Source: Ruegeria sp. A3M17 (GTDB taxonomy: Bacteria; Pseudomonadota; Alphaproteobacteria; Rhodobacterales; Rhodobacteraceae). Taken from it: 64,000 nt of DNA. The stretch is from NCBI RefSeq assembly GCF_003318255.1, contig NZ_QOCF01000008.1:84391-148390 (forward strand), in the 5' to 3' direction. Within the stretch, counting starts at the first letter, position 1; each line of letters begins with the position of its first letter. The position numbers and the translations under genes are program-made. The notes beneath the pieces were generated by a model. The model was not told where the DNA came from and did no database searches. It saw only the letters and a list, made by a program, of their open reading frames with translations. Below are positions 1 through 8,284 of this stretch, one piece after another.

Positions 1-844
1 CCTGCTGCTGCGCAGTTTTCAGCGATTTGGTCAGGGCGTCATACAGCACCACGCGCTGCTGCGTGTCTGTCTGCAGCTTGTTGATCAATACCATCTGCGT
101 CGCCGCCTGGTTCTGCAGTGAATCAACCCAGGTCTTGCCCTTTTCGATATAGCGTTCGAGCGTTTGGCTTTTGGCCAGCTTGACCTGCTCTTCCTGAACC
201 TTGGCATTGTATTGCTTGTTCAGCTCGGCCAGTTCGGTTTCCAATTGGGTCCGCGCGGCCGCGTCCTGTTCGACGCTGATTTTGTTCTCCAGAGTGATAA
301 TCGTCGGGTCCATGCCCTGAATTTCAGCCCGCAAAGCCTCCAGTTCGGCCACCGTCGCCTCGCGGTCGTCCAGCGTGCCGGTCAGGTTTTCCTCGACCTT
401 CACGCGCTGTTCTTCCAACACGGATAGCTGCCCTTGCAGCAATTGAACGATAACGTCGGATTTGGCGATCAGGTCCTGCAGCTTGTCGTCGATATTGGCG
501 GTGCGCATGCGTTCCTGCCGCATCGACTCGGATTTGCCCTTGGAGAAGATGCCGACAAACGTCTCCCACCCGGATTTCGAGCGCATCTCGTCGAAGTCCT
601 TGGAAAAGGCGCTGGTGACGTCGTCCAGACCCATGATCAGCTCGGCGATATTGGCGTTCATCACCTCGGTATGGGCGTGAACATCCTCAAGCGTGGCGTT
701 TTCGATGTCGATGTCGGCCTCGGCAGAGCCGATCTTAGAACGCGCGGCTTCGATCCGGGATGTCAGCCCTTCGATCTGAGACTGGCTTTCGCGCACTTTT
801 TGCTGCGTTTCCTCAATCAACGCATCAAACTGCTGGTTCGACAT
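1..844 (-). CDS. Coiled-coil protein, 3' end beyond window
   Basis: The reading frame begins with ATG at 844, read leftwards, and stays open to base 1, so at least 281 residues are visible and the C-terminus is missing. AGGA lies about seven bases before the start. The visible protein starts MSNQQFDALIEETQQKV and is almost wholly Glu/Gln/Lys/Ala-rich heptad sequence, which predicts long coiled coils; a short non-coil stretch (WETFVGIFSKGK) sits near residue 90. There is no signal peptide, membrane segment or cysteine. It is probably a cytoplasmic scaffold or filament-like protein. I cannot assign a family; overall composition resembles proteins of tellurite or toxic-anion-resistance loci, but that is only an impression. 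Confidence 0.75.
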   Translation of the reverse strand, partial: MSNQQFDALIEETQQKVRESQSQIEGLTSRIEAARSKIGSAEADIDIENATLEDVHAHTEVMNANIAELIMGLDDVTSAFSKDFDEMRSKSGWETFVGIFSKGKSESMRQERMRTANIDDKLQDLIAKSDVIVQLLQGQLSVLEEQRVKVEENLTGTLDDREATVAELEALRAEIQGMDPTIITLENKISVEQDAAARTQLETELAELNKQYNAKVQEEQVKLAKSQTLERYIEKGKTWVDSLQNQAATQMVLINKLQTDTQQRVVLYDALTKSLKTAQQQ

Positions 845-1127
845 CTGTCCTATTCCTTTTTTAATTATGCACCCAACAAGATAGGAGATGTTACGATCAT
901 TTACATCCCCTTGGGCATCCAATCCTGTGGAACTTTGGCAAACTCCGCGAAAAAAAGATAGGCGGGTTGACACTTTGACCTCAGATCGCATGAATGCGCC
1001 CCGGTAGGCAAAAAACGTCACGTTTACCATACGAAAACTGGATTGATCTGACCCCACGGGTGGCCATAGACAATCCGGGAGGCACATGTTTGAGTGCTAA
1101 CAAATTTTTATTGCCGGAGGCTGACCC

Positions 1128-2603
1128 ATGCTGGACGCGACAACCGACCTGAAATCAATCCTGAAAAACCCCGATCTGCTTGTAACCAAAGCCTATATCG
1201 GCGGTCAGTGGGTCGACGGGGACAATGGCACCTTTGCCGTGACCAACCCTGCGCGCGGCGACGTCGTAGCCGAAGTCGCAGACCTGAGCCGCGCGCAGGT
1301 CGCCGGCGCGATCGCACAAGCTGAGGCTGCGCAAAAGGAATGGGCCAAGCTGACCGGCAAGGAACGCGCCGTGATTCTGCGTCGCTGGTACGACCTGATG
1401 ATGGAAAACGCCGAAGATCTGGGCAAGATCCTGACCGCCGAGCAAGGCAAGCCGCTGGCCGAGGCCGTTGGTGAGATCGGCTATGGCGCGTCGTTCATCG
1501 AGTTCTTCGGCGAAGAGGCCAAGCGCGTTTATGGCGAGACGATCCCGGGCCATCAGCGCGACAAGCGGATCATGGTGCTGAAACAGCCGATCGGTGTTGC
1601 GGCCTCGATCACGCCGTGGAACTTCCCCAATGCGATGATCACCCGCAAGGCCGCTCCGGCGCTGGCGGCGGGCTGCGCCTTTGTTGCGCGCCCGGCCAAG
1701 GAAACACCGCTGTCCGCATTGGTTATGGGCGTTCTGGCCGAACAGGCCGGTATCCCTGCGGGCGTGTTCAACGTATTGCCGTCCTCCAGCTCCAGCGAGA
1801 TTGGCAAGGAATTCTGCGAAAACCCCGGCGTGCGCAAGCTGACCTTCACCGGCTCGACCGAAGTGGGTCGCATCCTGCTGAAACAAGCCGCTGATCAGGT
1901 CATGAAATGCTCGATGGAACTGGGAGGCAACGCGCCATTCATCGTGTTCGACGATGCAGATCTGGATGCGGCTGTCGAAGGCGCAATGATGTGCAAGTTC
2001 CGCAACAACGGCCAGACCTGTGTCTGCGCCAACCGCATCTATGTGCAGGCGGGCGTGTACGATGAATTCGCGGCCAAACTGAAAGCCGCTGTCGAGGCGC
2101 TGAAAATCGGTGATGGTCTGGCTGAGGGCACGACAACCGGCCCGCTGATCAACGCCGAAGCAGTGATCAAGGTCGAAGAGCACATCAAAGACGTCACCGA
2201 CAAGGGCGGCGCGGTTCTGACCGGTGGTCAGCCACACGATCTGGGCGGCACCTTCTTCCAGCCAACCATTGTAACCGGCGTGACGCAGGACATGATGGTG
2301 GCGCAGGATGAGACCTTTGGCCCACTGGCGCCCCTGTTCAAGTTCGAAGACGAAGACGACGTGATCGCGATGGCCAACGACACGATCTTTGGTCTGGCGT
2401 CTTACTTCTACGCCAAGGACCTCAGCCGCGTGTACAAAGTGGCCGAGGCTCTGGAATACGGCATCGTCGGCGTCAACACAGGCATCATCTCGACCGAGCT
2501 GGGCCCGTTTGGCGGCGTTAAGCAGTCCGGCCTGGGCCGCGAAGGCAGCCACCACGGTTTGGAAGACTATCTTGAGATGAAATACGTCTGCCTGTCGGTC
2601 TGA
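1128..2603 (+). CDS. gabD: NAD(P)-dependent succinate-semialdehyde dehydrogenase
   Basis: This cytoplasmic aldehyde dehydrogenase of 491 residues oxidises succinate semialdehyde to succinate, the last step of GABA breakdown into the TCA cycle. Seen: ITPWNFPNAM (residues 161-170) of the Rossmann region, the general-base motif ELGG with Glu264, and the catalytic Cys298 in GQTCVC. The second Cys (Cys300) gives the CVC pair that forms a redox-sensitive disulfide in characterised SSADHs. Length is normal. The start is fixed by GGAGG at 1116-1120. It is monocistronic, with a hairpin directly after the stop. No gabT lies nearby, so the substrate could also be a related semialdehyde such as glutarate semialdehyde. 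Confidence 0.88.
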   Translation: MLDATTDLKSILKNPDLLVTKAYIGGQWVDGDNGTFAVTNPARGDVVAEVADLSRAQVAGAIAQAEAAQKEWAKLTGKERAVILRRWYDLMMENAEDLGKILTAEQGKPLAEAVGEIGYGASFIEFFGEEAKRVYGETIPGHQRDKRIMVLKQPIGVAASITPWNFPNAMITRKAAPALAAGCAFVARPAKETPLSALVMGVLAEQAGIPAGVFNVLPSSSSSEIGKEFCENPGVRKLTFTGSTEVGRILLKQAADQVMKCSMELGGNAPFIVFDDADLDAAVEGAMMCKFRNNGQTCVCANRIYVQAGVYDEFAAKLKAAVEALKIGDGLAEGTTTGPLINAEAVIKVEEHIKDVTDKGGAVLTGGQPHDLGGTFFQPTIVTGVTQDMMVAQDETFGPLAPLFKFEDEDDVIAMANDTIFGLASYFYAKDLSRVYKVAEALEYGIVGVNTGIISTELGPFGGVKQSGLGREGSHHGLEDYLEMKYVCLSV

Positions 2604-2611
2604 TCTGAAAA

Positions 2612-2636
2612 GGCCCCGGTGCTGCGTGCCGGGGCC
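2612..2636 (+). terminator. Hairpin after gabD
   Basis: GGCCCCGG (2612-2619) pairs perfectly with CCGGGGCC (2629-2636) around a nine-base loop, nine bases after the gabD stop. The T-tract is poor (ATTACGTTTG), so it is either a weak intrinsic terminator or a 3'-stabilising stem. Confidence 0.6.
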
Positions 2637-2643
2637 ATTACGT

Positions 2644-2683
2644 TTGTCACAAAACTGCAAACAAACCGTCACATCCCTGCAAT
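2644..2683 (+). promoter_or_regulatory. Pho-box-like array of four 7-bp units at 11-bp spacing
   Basis: Four heptamers, TTGTCAC (2644), CTGCAAA (2655), CCGTCAC (2666) and CTGCAAT (2677), start exactly 11 bases apart with short, mostly A/C spacers. PhoB binds tandem CTGTCAT-type heptamers at this 11-base period. The array lies 48 bases before a secreted phytase-like gene. Inference: phosphate-starvation control by PhoB, with two strong (GTCAC) and two weaker units. Confidence 0.5.
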
Positions 2684-2731
2684 GACCCGCGTTCATCCCC
2701 CTCTCATCCAAGTGAGAGAGGATACCACCCG

Positions 2732-4915
2732 ATGTCATTGCACTGTGTCTGCCTGACATCTGCCCTTGCCCTGACCGCCGGTCAGGCTGTGGCAGAAATG
2801 AATTTCAACCGAATTGCGTCTTTCCCCGTCGTCAAAAACATGGCCGAGGGGGCGGATGCCACCCGCGAAACCTCGCCCGAGATCATCGCAACGACTGCTG
2901 ATGGCATGACGCTGGTCTATACCGACAGCCCACTGGGTATGATTGGCATGGTCGACATCACCAACCCAGCGAACCCCGCGCCGCTGGGCACGATGGACGT
3001 GGGTGGTGAGCCGACATCCGTGGCGATTGTTGGTGCGACGGCTTTTGTGGGCGTGAACACATCGGAAAGCTATACTGCCCCTTCGGGCAGGCTGATCTCG
3101 GTCGATATTGCGGGCAAGGCCGAAACCGGTGCCTGTGATCTGGGTGGTCAGCCCGACAGTGTCGCGATTGCCCCGGATGGCAGCTTTGTTTCCGTAGCCA
3201 TCGAGAATGAGCGTGACGAAGACATGAACGACGGGGTCCTCCCGCAGCTGCCCGCCGGGACACTGGCGCTGGTGCCGTTGAAAGACGGCGCACTGGATTG
3301 TGCGGGCATGAAGATGGCCTCGCTGACAGGGCTGGCCCACGTTGCCCCCACTGATCCCGAGCCAGAGTTTGTCGACATCAACACCCTGGGTGAAACCGTC
3401 ATCACCTTGCAGGAAAACAACCACATCGCGGTTGTCGACAAGGATGGCAACGTGGTCAGCCATTTCTCGGCAGGCAGCGTGGATCTGGAAGGCATAGACG
3501 CCACGGATGAGCGCGGCGCGCTGATCTTCACCGAAAGTAAACTGGGCCGTCTGCGCGAACCAGACGCGGTGAAATGGATCGACGACACCCATTTCGCCAC
3601 CGCCAACGAAGGCGACTATCAGGGCGGTTCGCGCGGCTGGACGATCTTCCACAAGGACGGCACCGTTGTTTACGAAAACGGTACCGAGTTTGAGAAGGCC
3701 ATCATCCAGATCGGTCACTACCCCGACAAACGCTCGGACAGCAAAGGTGTTGAGCCTGAAAGTGTGACCGCAGCGACCTTTGGTGACACACCAATGATCT
3801 TTGTAGGGGCCGAGCGCGCCTCGGTCGTGGGTGTCTATGACGCCACCGACCCAACCAACCCGGTTCTGGAACAGCTGCTGCCTTCAGGCGTTGGTCCCGA
3901 AGGTTATGTTGCGATCCCGGAACGTAACCTGCTGATCTCGGCCAATGAAAAGGACCTGATCGAAGACGGTGGACCGCGCGCGCATGTGATGATCTACGAA
4001 TATCAGGACGCCCCGGCCACCTATCCGCAATTGACGTCCGCGGGGGCGGATGAGCTGATCGGCTGGGGCGCGCTGTCCGGTCTGGTGGCAGATGAGGGCG
4101 GTATGATCTATGCGGTCAACGACAGTTTTTACGGCTTCCAACCCTCGATTTTCAAGATCGACCCCAGCCAGAAACCCGCCCGCATTGTGGATGTGATCCG
4201 CATCCACCGTCAGGACGGCAACCCAGCGCAAAAACTGGATCTGGAGGGCATCACGCTGGACGGTAAAGGCGGGTTCTACGTCGCCTCCGAAGGCCGCACC
4301 GACCGTGTTATCCCGCATGCGATTTACCACGTGTCCGCTGATGGCCTGATCAAGGACCGCAAAGGCGAGATCGGCCTGCCACCTGAGCTTATGGCCGTCG
4401 AAAAACGCTTTGGGTTTGAGGGCATCACCCGCGTTGGCAACACCCTGTGGATGGCCGTTCAGCGCGAATGGAAGGACGACCCTGAAAACCACGTGAAACT
4501 GGTGGCCTACAACCTTGAGACCAAGGAATGGGGCGCGGTGCACTATCCCAAAGCGGACCCGGAAAAGGGCTGGGTCGGTCTGTCGGAAATCGTGGCCTTT
4601 GGCGACCACGTCTATGTCATCGAGCGTGACAATCAGCACGACCACCGCGCCGTGACCAAAAAGGTCTACCGCATACCGTTGTCTGACATGACCCCGGCCC
4701 CGCTGGGCGACCTCCTGCCCGTGGTCAGCAAGCAAGAGGTCCGCGACCTGCTGCCCGGCCTGACCTCAACCGGCGGTTACGTTCTGGACAAGATCGAAGG
4801 CCTGGCCATCCTGCCCTCGGGCGAGGCGTTTGTGATGACCGACAATGACGGAGTCGACGACGCCTCCGGCGAGACTATGTTCTGGTCGATTGGGTCGGTG
4901 ACTGCTGGGAATTGA
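2732..4915 (+). CDS. Secreted phytase-like esterase with beta-propeller N-terminal part
   Basis: This 727-residue exported protein has a short hydrophobic signal peptide ending near AVA-E22. Residues about 25-420 are beta-propeller-like repeats of the choice-of-anchor-I type (GGEPTSVAI, GGQPDSVAI, VDLEGIDA, GVGPEGYVAI). Residues about 430-727 match the 'esterase-like activity of phytase' family, with DLEGITLDGKGGFYVASEG, GFEGITRVG and KIEGLAILPSGEAFV. Family members are thought to be calcium-binding phosphoesterases of the periplasm or outer surface; the true substrate is unknown. The Pho-box-like array upstream supports a role in scavenging organic phosphate. A small inverted repeat, CTCTCA/TGAGAG, overlaps the ribosome site just before the start. 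Confidence 0.75.
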   Translation: MSLHCVCLTSALALTAGQAVAEMNFNRIASFPVVKNMAEGADATRETSPEIIATTADGMTLVYTDSPLGMIGMVDITNPANPAPLGTMDVGGEPTSVAIVGATAFVGVNTSESYTAPSGRLISVDIAGKAETGACDLGGQPDSVAIAPDGSFVSVAIENERDEDMNDGVLPQLPAGTLALVPLKDGALDCAGMKMASLTGLAHVAPTDPEPEFVDINTLGETVITLQENNHIAVVDKDGNVVSHFSAGSVDLEGIDATDERGALIFTESKLGRLREPDAVKWIDDTHFATANEGDYQGGSRGWTIFHKDGTVVYENGTEFEKAIIQIGHYPDKRSDSKGVEPESVTAATFGDTPMIFVGAERASVVGVYDATDPTNPVLEQLLPSGVGPEGYVAIPERNLLISANEKDLIEDGGPRAHVMIYEYQDAPATYPQLTSAGADELIGWGALSGLVADEGGMIYAVNDSFYGFQPSIFKIDPSQKPARIVDVIRIHRQDGNPAQKLDLEGITLDGKGGFYVASEGRTDRVIPHAIYHVSADGLIKDRKGEIGLPPELMAVEKRFGFEGITRVGNTLWMAVQREWKDDPENHVKLVAYNLETKEWGAVHYPKADPEKGWVGLSEIVAFGDHVYVIERDNQHDHRAVTKKVYRIPLSDMTPAPLGDLLPVVSKQEVRDLLPGLTSTGGYVLDKIEGLAILPSGEAFVMTDNDGVDDASGETMFWSIGSVTAGN

Positions 4916-4937
4916 GCAGCCCGCAATATGCAGGAAG

Positions 4938-4959
4938 GCCCCGTGCATAGGTGCGGGGC
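4938..4959 (+). terminator. Hairpin after phytase-like gene
   Basis: GCCCCG (4938-4943) pairs with CGGGGC (4954-4959) around a ten-base loop, and TTCATT follows. It sits between two convergent genes. Confidence 0.5.
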
Positions 4960-5003
4960 TTCATTACGCGAGAATTTCCCAGCCCAAGGTGGCCTCGCCA
5001 CAT

Positions 5004-5783
5004 CTACTGATCGACAGTTGATGGTGATGCCCCCTCTGATAGTGCATCCTCAAACATCTGTGCGATTTGCGCGTCGCTCGGCAAGGATTGATCATTGGTC
5101 GTTTCCGAGAACCAAAGGAATCTACCCGGTTTCTGTTCGGATTGATAAATGCGCAGAACAAGCTCGGCCTGCGAGATGTCAAAAGCGTGCGGGTCAGCCA
5201 CCCGAAACAGGAAAACGCCGCTATAGGCCTGCTTGGGAAACTGCAGAAACGATTGCGCGTCATGATAAGCCAACCAGTGCGTCTCGTTGAACAGAACAAA
5301 CTCCACGTCATCAGTGACCTGTTTCGTGACCAGCGGCCGCCCATTTGCATCCTGCACATATCCTGACAAACTGGTCAGGTCGAACGGTCCAGCTCGGTAA
5401 ATCTCTTCTGCAGGGCCCTGTCCCACGCGAACTTCGGCGATCTTCGACACATGTCCGCCTTCAATCATCTCGGCGCATACCAATGCGCAGTCCGGAGATT
5501 GTGACCCGACGACCAGAACACTTGCATCCTGCATGGTGAGGGCCTCAGGCAATACCGCATCTGACAGAAACTCGTCCGTTTCTATGTCTAGCAGGAGGCT
5601 GTTCAGAACAGGGATTCCAAAGATGCCGAAAACCGCAAGAACAAGCATTCCGCCCCCCACGATCTTTGATCCACGTCCTTTCCGAAAAAGCAAAAATGCC
5701 CCAATCAGGCAAAAAAGACCCACAGCGATATACGGCGACAAAACGAGCAGGGCATATAGGATGCCAAGATCACCTTCACCCAT
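5004..5783 (-). CDS. Membrane-anchored hypothetical protein
   Basis: I choose the start at 5783 (MGEGDLGILYAL) because GAGGAG lies eight bases before it; an upstream in-frame ATG at 5849 lacks a good ribosome site. The resulting 259-residue protein has two hydrophobic helices near its N-terminus (about residues 6-28 and 40-60), with FRKGRGSK between them. A soluble domain of about 190 residues follows, probably periplasmic, with no motif I recognise (VLVVGSQSPDCALVCAEM; LSGYVQDANGRPLV). It is convergent with the phytase-like gene and downstream of the small heat-shock gene, with a terminator between. Function unknown. Confidence 0.65.
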   Translation of the reverse strand: MGEGDLGILYALLVLSPYIAVGLFCLIGAFLLFRKGRGSKIVGGGMLVLAVFGIFGIPVLNSLLLDIETDEFLSDAVLPEALTMQDASVLVVGSQSPDCALVCAEMIEGGHVSKIAEVRVGQGPAEEIYRAGPFDLTSLSGYVQDANGRPLVTKQVTDDVEFVLFNETHWLAYHDAQSFLQFPKQAYSGVFLFRVADPHAFDISQAELVLRIYQSEQKPGRFLWFSETTNDQSLPSDAQIAQMFEDALSEGASPSTVDQ

Positions 5784-5889
5784 GTGGCACTCCTCACTTC
5801 GGTCTGATTGCTTGCGGGTGACCTTCTCACTCAATGCCAGATGCAGCAAGCAGGTTCGGTGACTTGAAAATCACTTCGCAGACAAACAA

Positions 5890-5917
5890 CGCCCCGCGTC
5901 TGGAGGAACGCGGGGCG
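5890..5917 (-). terminator. Intrinsic terminator of the hsp20 gene
   Basis: On the minus strand a perfect ten-base stem (arms 5890-5899 and 5908-5917, CGCCCCGCGT type) is followed by TTGTTTGTC. It is the best terminator for the small heat-shock gene starting at 6437. Confidence 0.65.
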
Positions 5918-5923
5918 TATGGT

Positions 5924-5952
5924 GCGATAATCCAGAGAGGAACGATTATCGC
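5924..5952. repeat. Second inverted repeat between hsp20 and its terminator
   Basis: GCGATAATC (5924-5932) and GATTATCGC (5944-5952) are perfect nine-base inverted arms around an eleven-base loop. There is no T-tract. It may be a 3'-UTR stem that protects the hsp20 transcript. Confidence 0.45.
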
Positions 5953-5969
5953 GGCGTATAGCGGTCGCC

Positions 5970-6437
5970 TTAGTTCACGGCTTTGGCGTCGACCACGTCC
6001 TTTTCGATGGCATTGGCCGAAGAAATCTCGATCCGGCGCGGTTTCAGTGCTTCGGGCACTTCGCGCTTCAGGTCGATGTTCAGCATCCCGTCTTCGTGAT
6101 TGGCGCCGGTGACGCGCACGTGATCGGCCAGCGCAAAGCGGCGTTCGAACGCGCGGGTGGCGATGCCACGATGCAGATAGCTGCGCTCTTTGTCTTCGGC
6201 GGCTTTTTTGCCCGCGACGATAAGGGCGTTTTCTTTCATTTCGACCGACAGGTCATTTTCCGAAAAACCGGCGACAGCAACCGAGATCCGATAGGTGTCG
6301 GCATCGGTCTTTTCGATGTTGTAAGGCGGGTAGCTCGGCTGAGCCACATCATTGGTCAGCACGCGATCCATCATGTCGGCGATCTGGTCGAAACCAACGG
6401 TGGCACGGTGCAGGGGTGCAAAATCAAAACTACGCAT
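5970..6437 (-). CDS. ibpA: Small heat-shock protein, Hsp20/IbpA family
   Basis: A cytoplasmic holdase chaperone of 155 residues that binds unfolding proteins until DnaK/ClpB refold them. Seen: the N-terminal FDQIADMMDRVL segment usual in proteobacterial IbpA, then an alpha-crystallin domain at about residues 36-135 (SYPPYNIEKTDADTYRIS, VAGFSENDLSVEMKENAL, ERSYLHRGIATRAFERRFAL, DGMLNIDLKREVPEA). The C-terminal arm carries RRIEI, the I-x-I type motif used for oligomer assembly. GAGGA precedes the start. I could not make out a clear RpoH promoter in the 120 bases upstream. Confidence 0.9.
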   Translation of the reverse strand: MRSFDFAPLHRATVGFDQIADMMDRVLTNDVAQPSYPPYNIEKTDADTYRISVAVAGFSENDLSVEMKENALIVAGKKAAEDKERSYLHRGIATRAFERRFALADHVRVTGANHEDGMLNIDLKREVPEALKPRRIEISSANAIEKDVVDAKAVN

Positions 6438-6559
6438 GTGTCATATCCTCATATCAGAGCGATCTGTGTTCTGCCCTCCGTTCGGACGGGCATCTGGTTG
6501 ATACGGGCCCCGTTCGTGGCGACCCGATACAGTTCACATGGGTAGCAGTTTGACCGAGT

Positions 6560-7375
6560 TCAACCCCCGCCCGAGCTGATGAATTTCGCGCCGGAATTCG
6601 ACTTGTCGGACCCGACCTGCAACCGGCGGATCGTTGCCTGTGGACGCGGGGCATCGCGCCGCAAGTCCGCCTTGAGTTCGGCAACGATTCCAGACAGTTC
6701 CATCCCGTATCCGGCCACACGACCCCCGTAGGTTCCGATCGCTGAGACAACTGACAGGATCTGCCAGCGTGGGCCATTTCTGGCCAGCAATGCCGAACCG
6801 GACGAGCCAAAGGTGATGTCGCAGTTGAAGGTAATCAACCCTTGCTGGCGACCCAGGATACGGCAAGATCTTTCCCGCGTGATCGCCTGGGACCGGCCGC
6901 GCCCGTAGGAGGCCAGGCTGACCTCGGTTCCGGCAACGCGCCCCTTATGCAAGGCAAACGGATTGGCGATGGAATAGGGGATAGGCTGTTCCAAACGCAT
7001 CAGCGCAACATCGGCGCGGACAGTATCCGGTGACAACCGGGCATTGCTGACATAATCGGGGTTCACGGCAATCTGCACGACCTTGCGATCTGCCAGCGCT
7101 TCACCATGACTCAAACCGGCGCGGAACGTCACCTTTCCCGGCTCGTAGGGTTTGCCGCTGGCCTTGTCCACCGCACAGTGCGCAGCAGTCAAAACCAGAT
7201 CCTGCGCAATCAGGGTGCCGGTGCAAAACCCCTGATCGCCTATGTCCAGACGTCCAACAGCCTCCCATCCGTAAAGATCATCGCGATCCGTCAGCTTGCG
7301 CTTGGCGGTCTGGGCGTAAGTTGCAGTGGCGGAAATTGAAAGGAACAAAAGAAAATTCAGAACTAAACGACTCAT
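6560..7375 (-). CDS. Trypsin-like serine protease, second gene of tandem pair
   Basis: A secreted S1-family protease of 271 residues. The signal peptide ends at about residue 21 (TATYAQ). The catalytic triad is visible: His66 in LTAAHC, Asp122 in ADVALMRL and Ser192 in GSSGSA. The usual GDSGG motif is altered to GSSGS. The C-terminus ends in Gly-Gly-Gly. Its start overlaps the stop of the upstream protease gene as ATGA, so the two are translationally coupled. Both have the triad at identical residue numbers and share VGRLDI...GFCTGTLI, so they arose by tandem duplication. Targets are unknown; the family in this group often resembles V8-like or periplasmic proteases. Confidence 0.85.
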   Translation of the reverse strand: MSRLVLNFLLFLSISATATYAQTAKRKLTDRDDLYGWEAVGRLDIGDQGFCTGTLIAQDLVLTAAHCAVDKASGKPYEPGKVTFRAGLSHGEALADRKVVQIAVNPDYVSNARLSPDTVRADVALMRLEQPIPYSIANPFALHKGRVAGTEVSLASYGRGRSQAITRERSCRILGRQQGLITFNCDITFGSSGSALLARNGPRWQILSVVSAIGTYGGRVAGYGMELSGIVAELKADLRRDAPRPQATIRRLQVGSDKSNSGAKFISSGGG

Positions 7376-8166
7376 GGTTTAATAAACCTTGCTCCAATAT
7401 TGCGACGTGTCCCACCTTGGGAGGAAGACACGCCAAATCCGCGACCAGCTGACAACTCTGCCTGCAGCAGTTCCAATGAATCCTCGACCGCTGTGCCGAT
7501 CGCCACGCGCTGCCCGTTGAATTCGGCCTTGGCCGCAACGACCGAAACGATGCGCGGCCGGTCCCCTTCAAAAGAAAAGACCGGCGCGCCTGACGACCCG
7601 AATTCGACGTCACAGGACAACACCAAAACGTTGGATGTGCGCGTCATGACCGAGCACACTTCTTGCAGCGAGGGGGCCTCGGCCCGGTCCTGCGCGTAAG
7701 ACACGACCCCCACTTCGGCACCTCGGGACGGGCGGTCTCCGGTCTCGAACGGAATTACGCTCGTGCTGCGGATCGGTTGCCACAACTCAATCAGCGCGAT
7801 GTCATTGTATAGCCGCGAGGCTGTTGCTTCGGTGCTGTATTCATAGGCCGGGTGAACAACAGCGCGACGTGCGGCCCGATAGGCCGATGCGCGCCCAAGA
7901 CGCCAGGCGGCCAGAAACTCGACCTCTGCTAGGTCAATCCGCTGACCGGTCACCTTATCGAACAGACAATGAGCAGCCGTTAAAACCTGGGTCGGAGAAA
8001 TCAGTGTCCCGGTGCAAAACCCGGCGCCGTCCCTGATGTCCAAGCGCCCGACCGCCATCCACGCGCGCCCCGCATCGGTGGTGTCCAGGCTTTTCAACCC
8101 GGTATCCTGAGCTGCGGCGGACAACGGCATCAAAGCCAGCGCCAATGCTGTGATCCAGTTTCGCAA
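7372..8166 (-). CDS. Trypsin-like serine protease, first gene of tandem pair
   Basis: A secreted S1-family protease of 264 residues with a typical signal peptide (MRNWITALALALMPLSAAAQ). The triad is His66 in LTAAHC, Asp122 in NDIALIEL and Ser192 in GSSGAP. Two paired cysteines at 171 and 185 match those of the neighbouring paralogue. It is the promoter-proximal gene of the pair and its stop overlaps the next start by four bases. Inference: the two proteases are made together in a fixed ratio; one may process the other or they may differ in specificity, because the S1 pocket segments differ (SGSALLARNG versus SGAPVFSFEG). Confidence 0.85.
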   Translation of the reverse strand: MRNWITALALALMPLSAAAQDTGLKSLDTTDAGRAWMAVGRLDIRDGAGFCTGTLISPTQVLTAAHCLFDKVTGQRIDLAEVEFLAAWRLGRASAYRAARRAVVHPAYEYSTEATASRLYNDIALIELWQPIRSTSVIPFETGDRPSRGAEVGVVSYAQDRAEAPSLQEVCSVMTRTSNVLVLSCDVEFGSSGAPVFSFEGDRPRIVSVVAAKAEFNGQRVAIGTAVEDSLELLQAELSAGRGFGVSSSQGGTRRNIGARFIKP

Positions 8167-8284
8167 ACGGCACTCCGGCTTTGCTGTTGACGTATTTTCC
8201 TACGTCTCCGGTGCGGCAAAAATAGGGCGATGACGCCCGCGTCCGTTTAACGTGGCGAGTGGTGCGCAGTTGCATCAGCATGGT

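Noticed and set aside
434..961. Plus-strand open frame of 175 codons
   Set aside because: Opposite the edge-truncated coiled-coil gene, whose frame has a ribosome site and coherent heptads.
1155..2759. Long open frame of 534 codons on the minus strand
   Set aside because: It lies fully opposite gabD, has no recognisable motif and arises from codon bias in GC-rich DNA.
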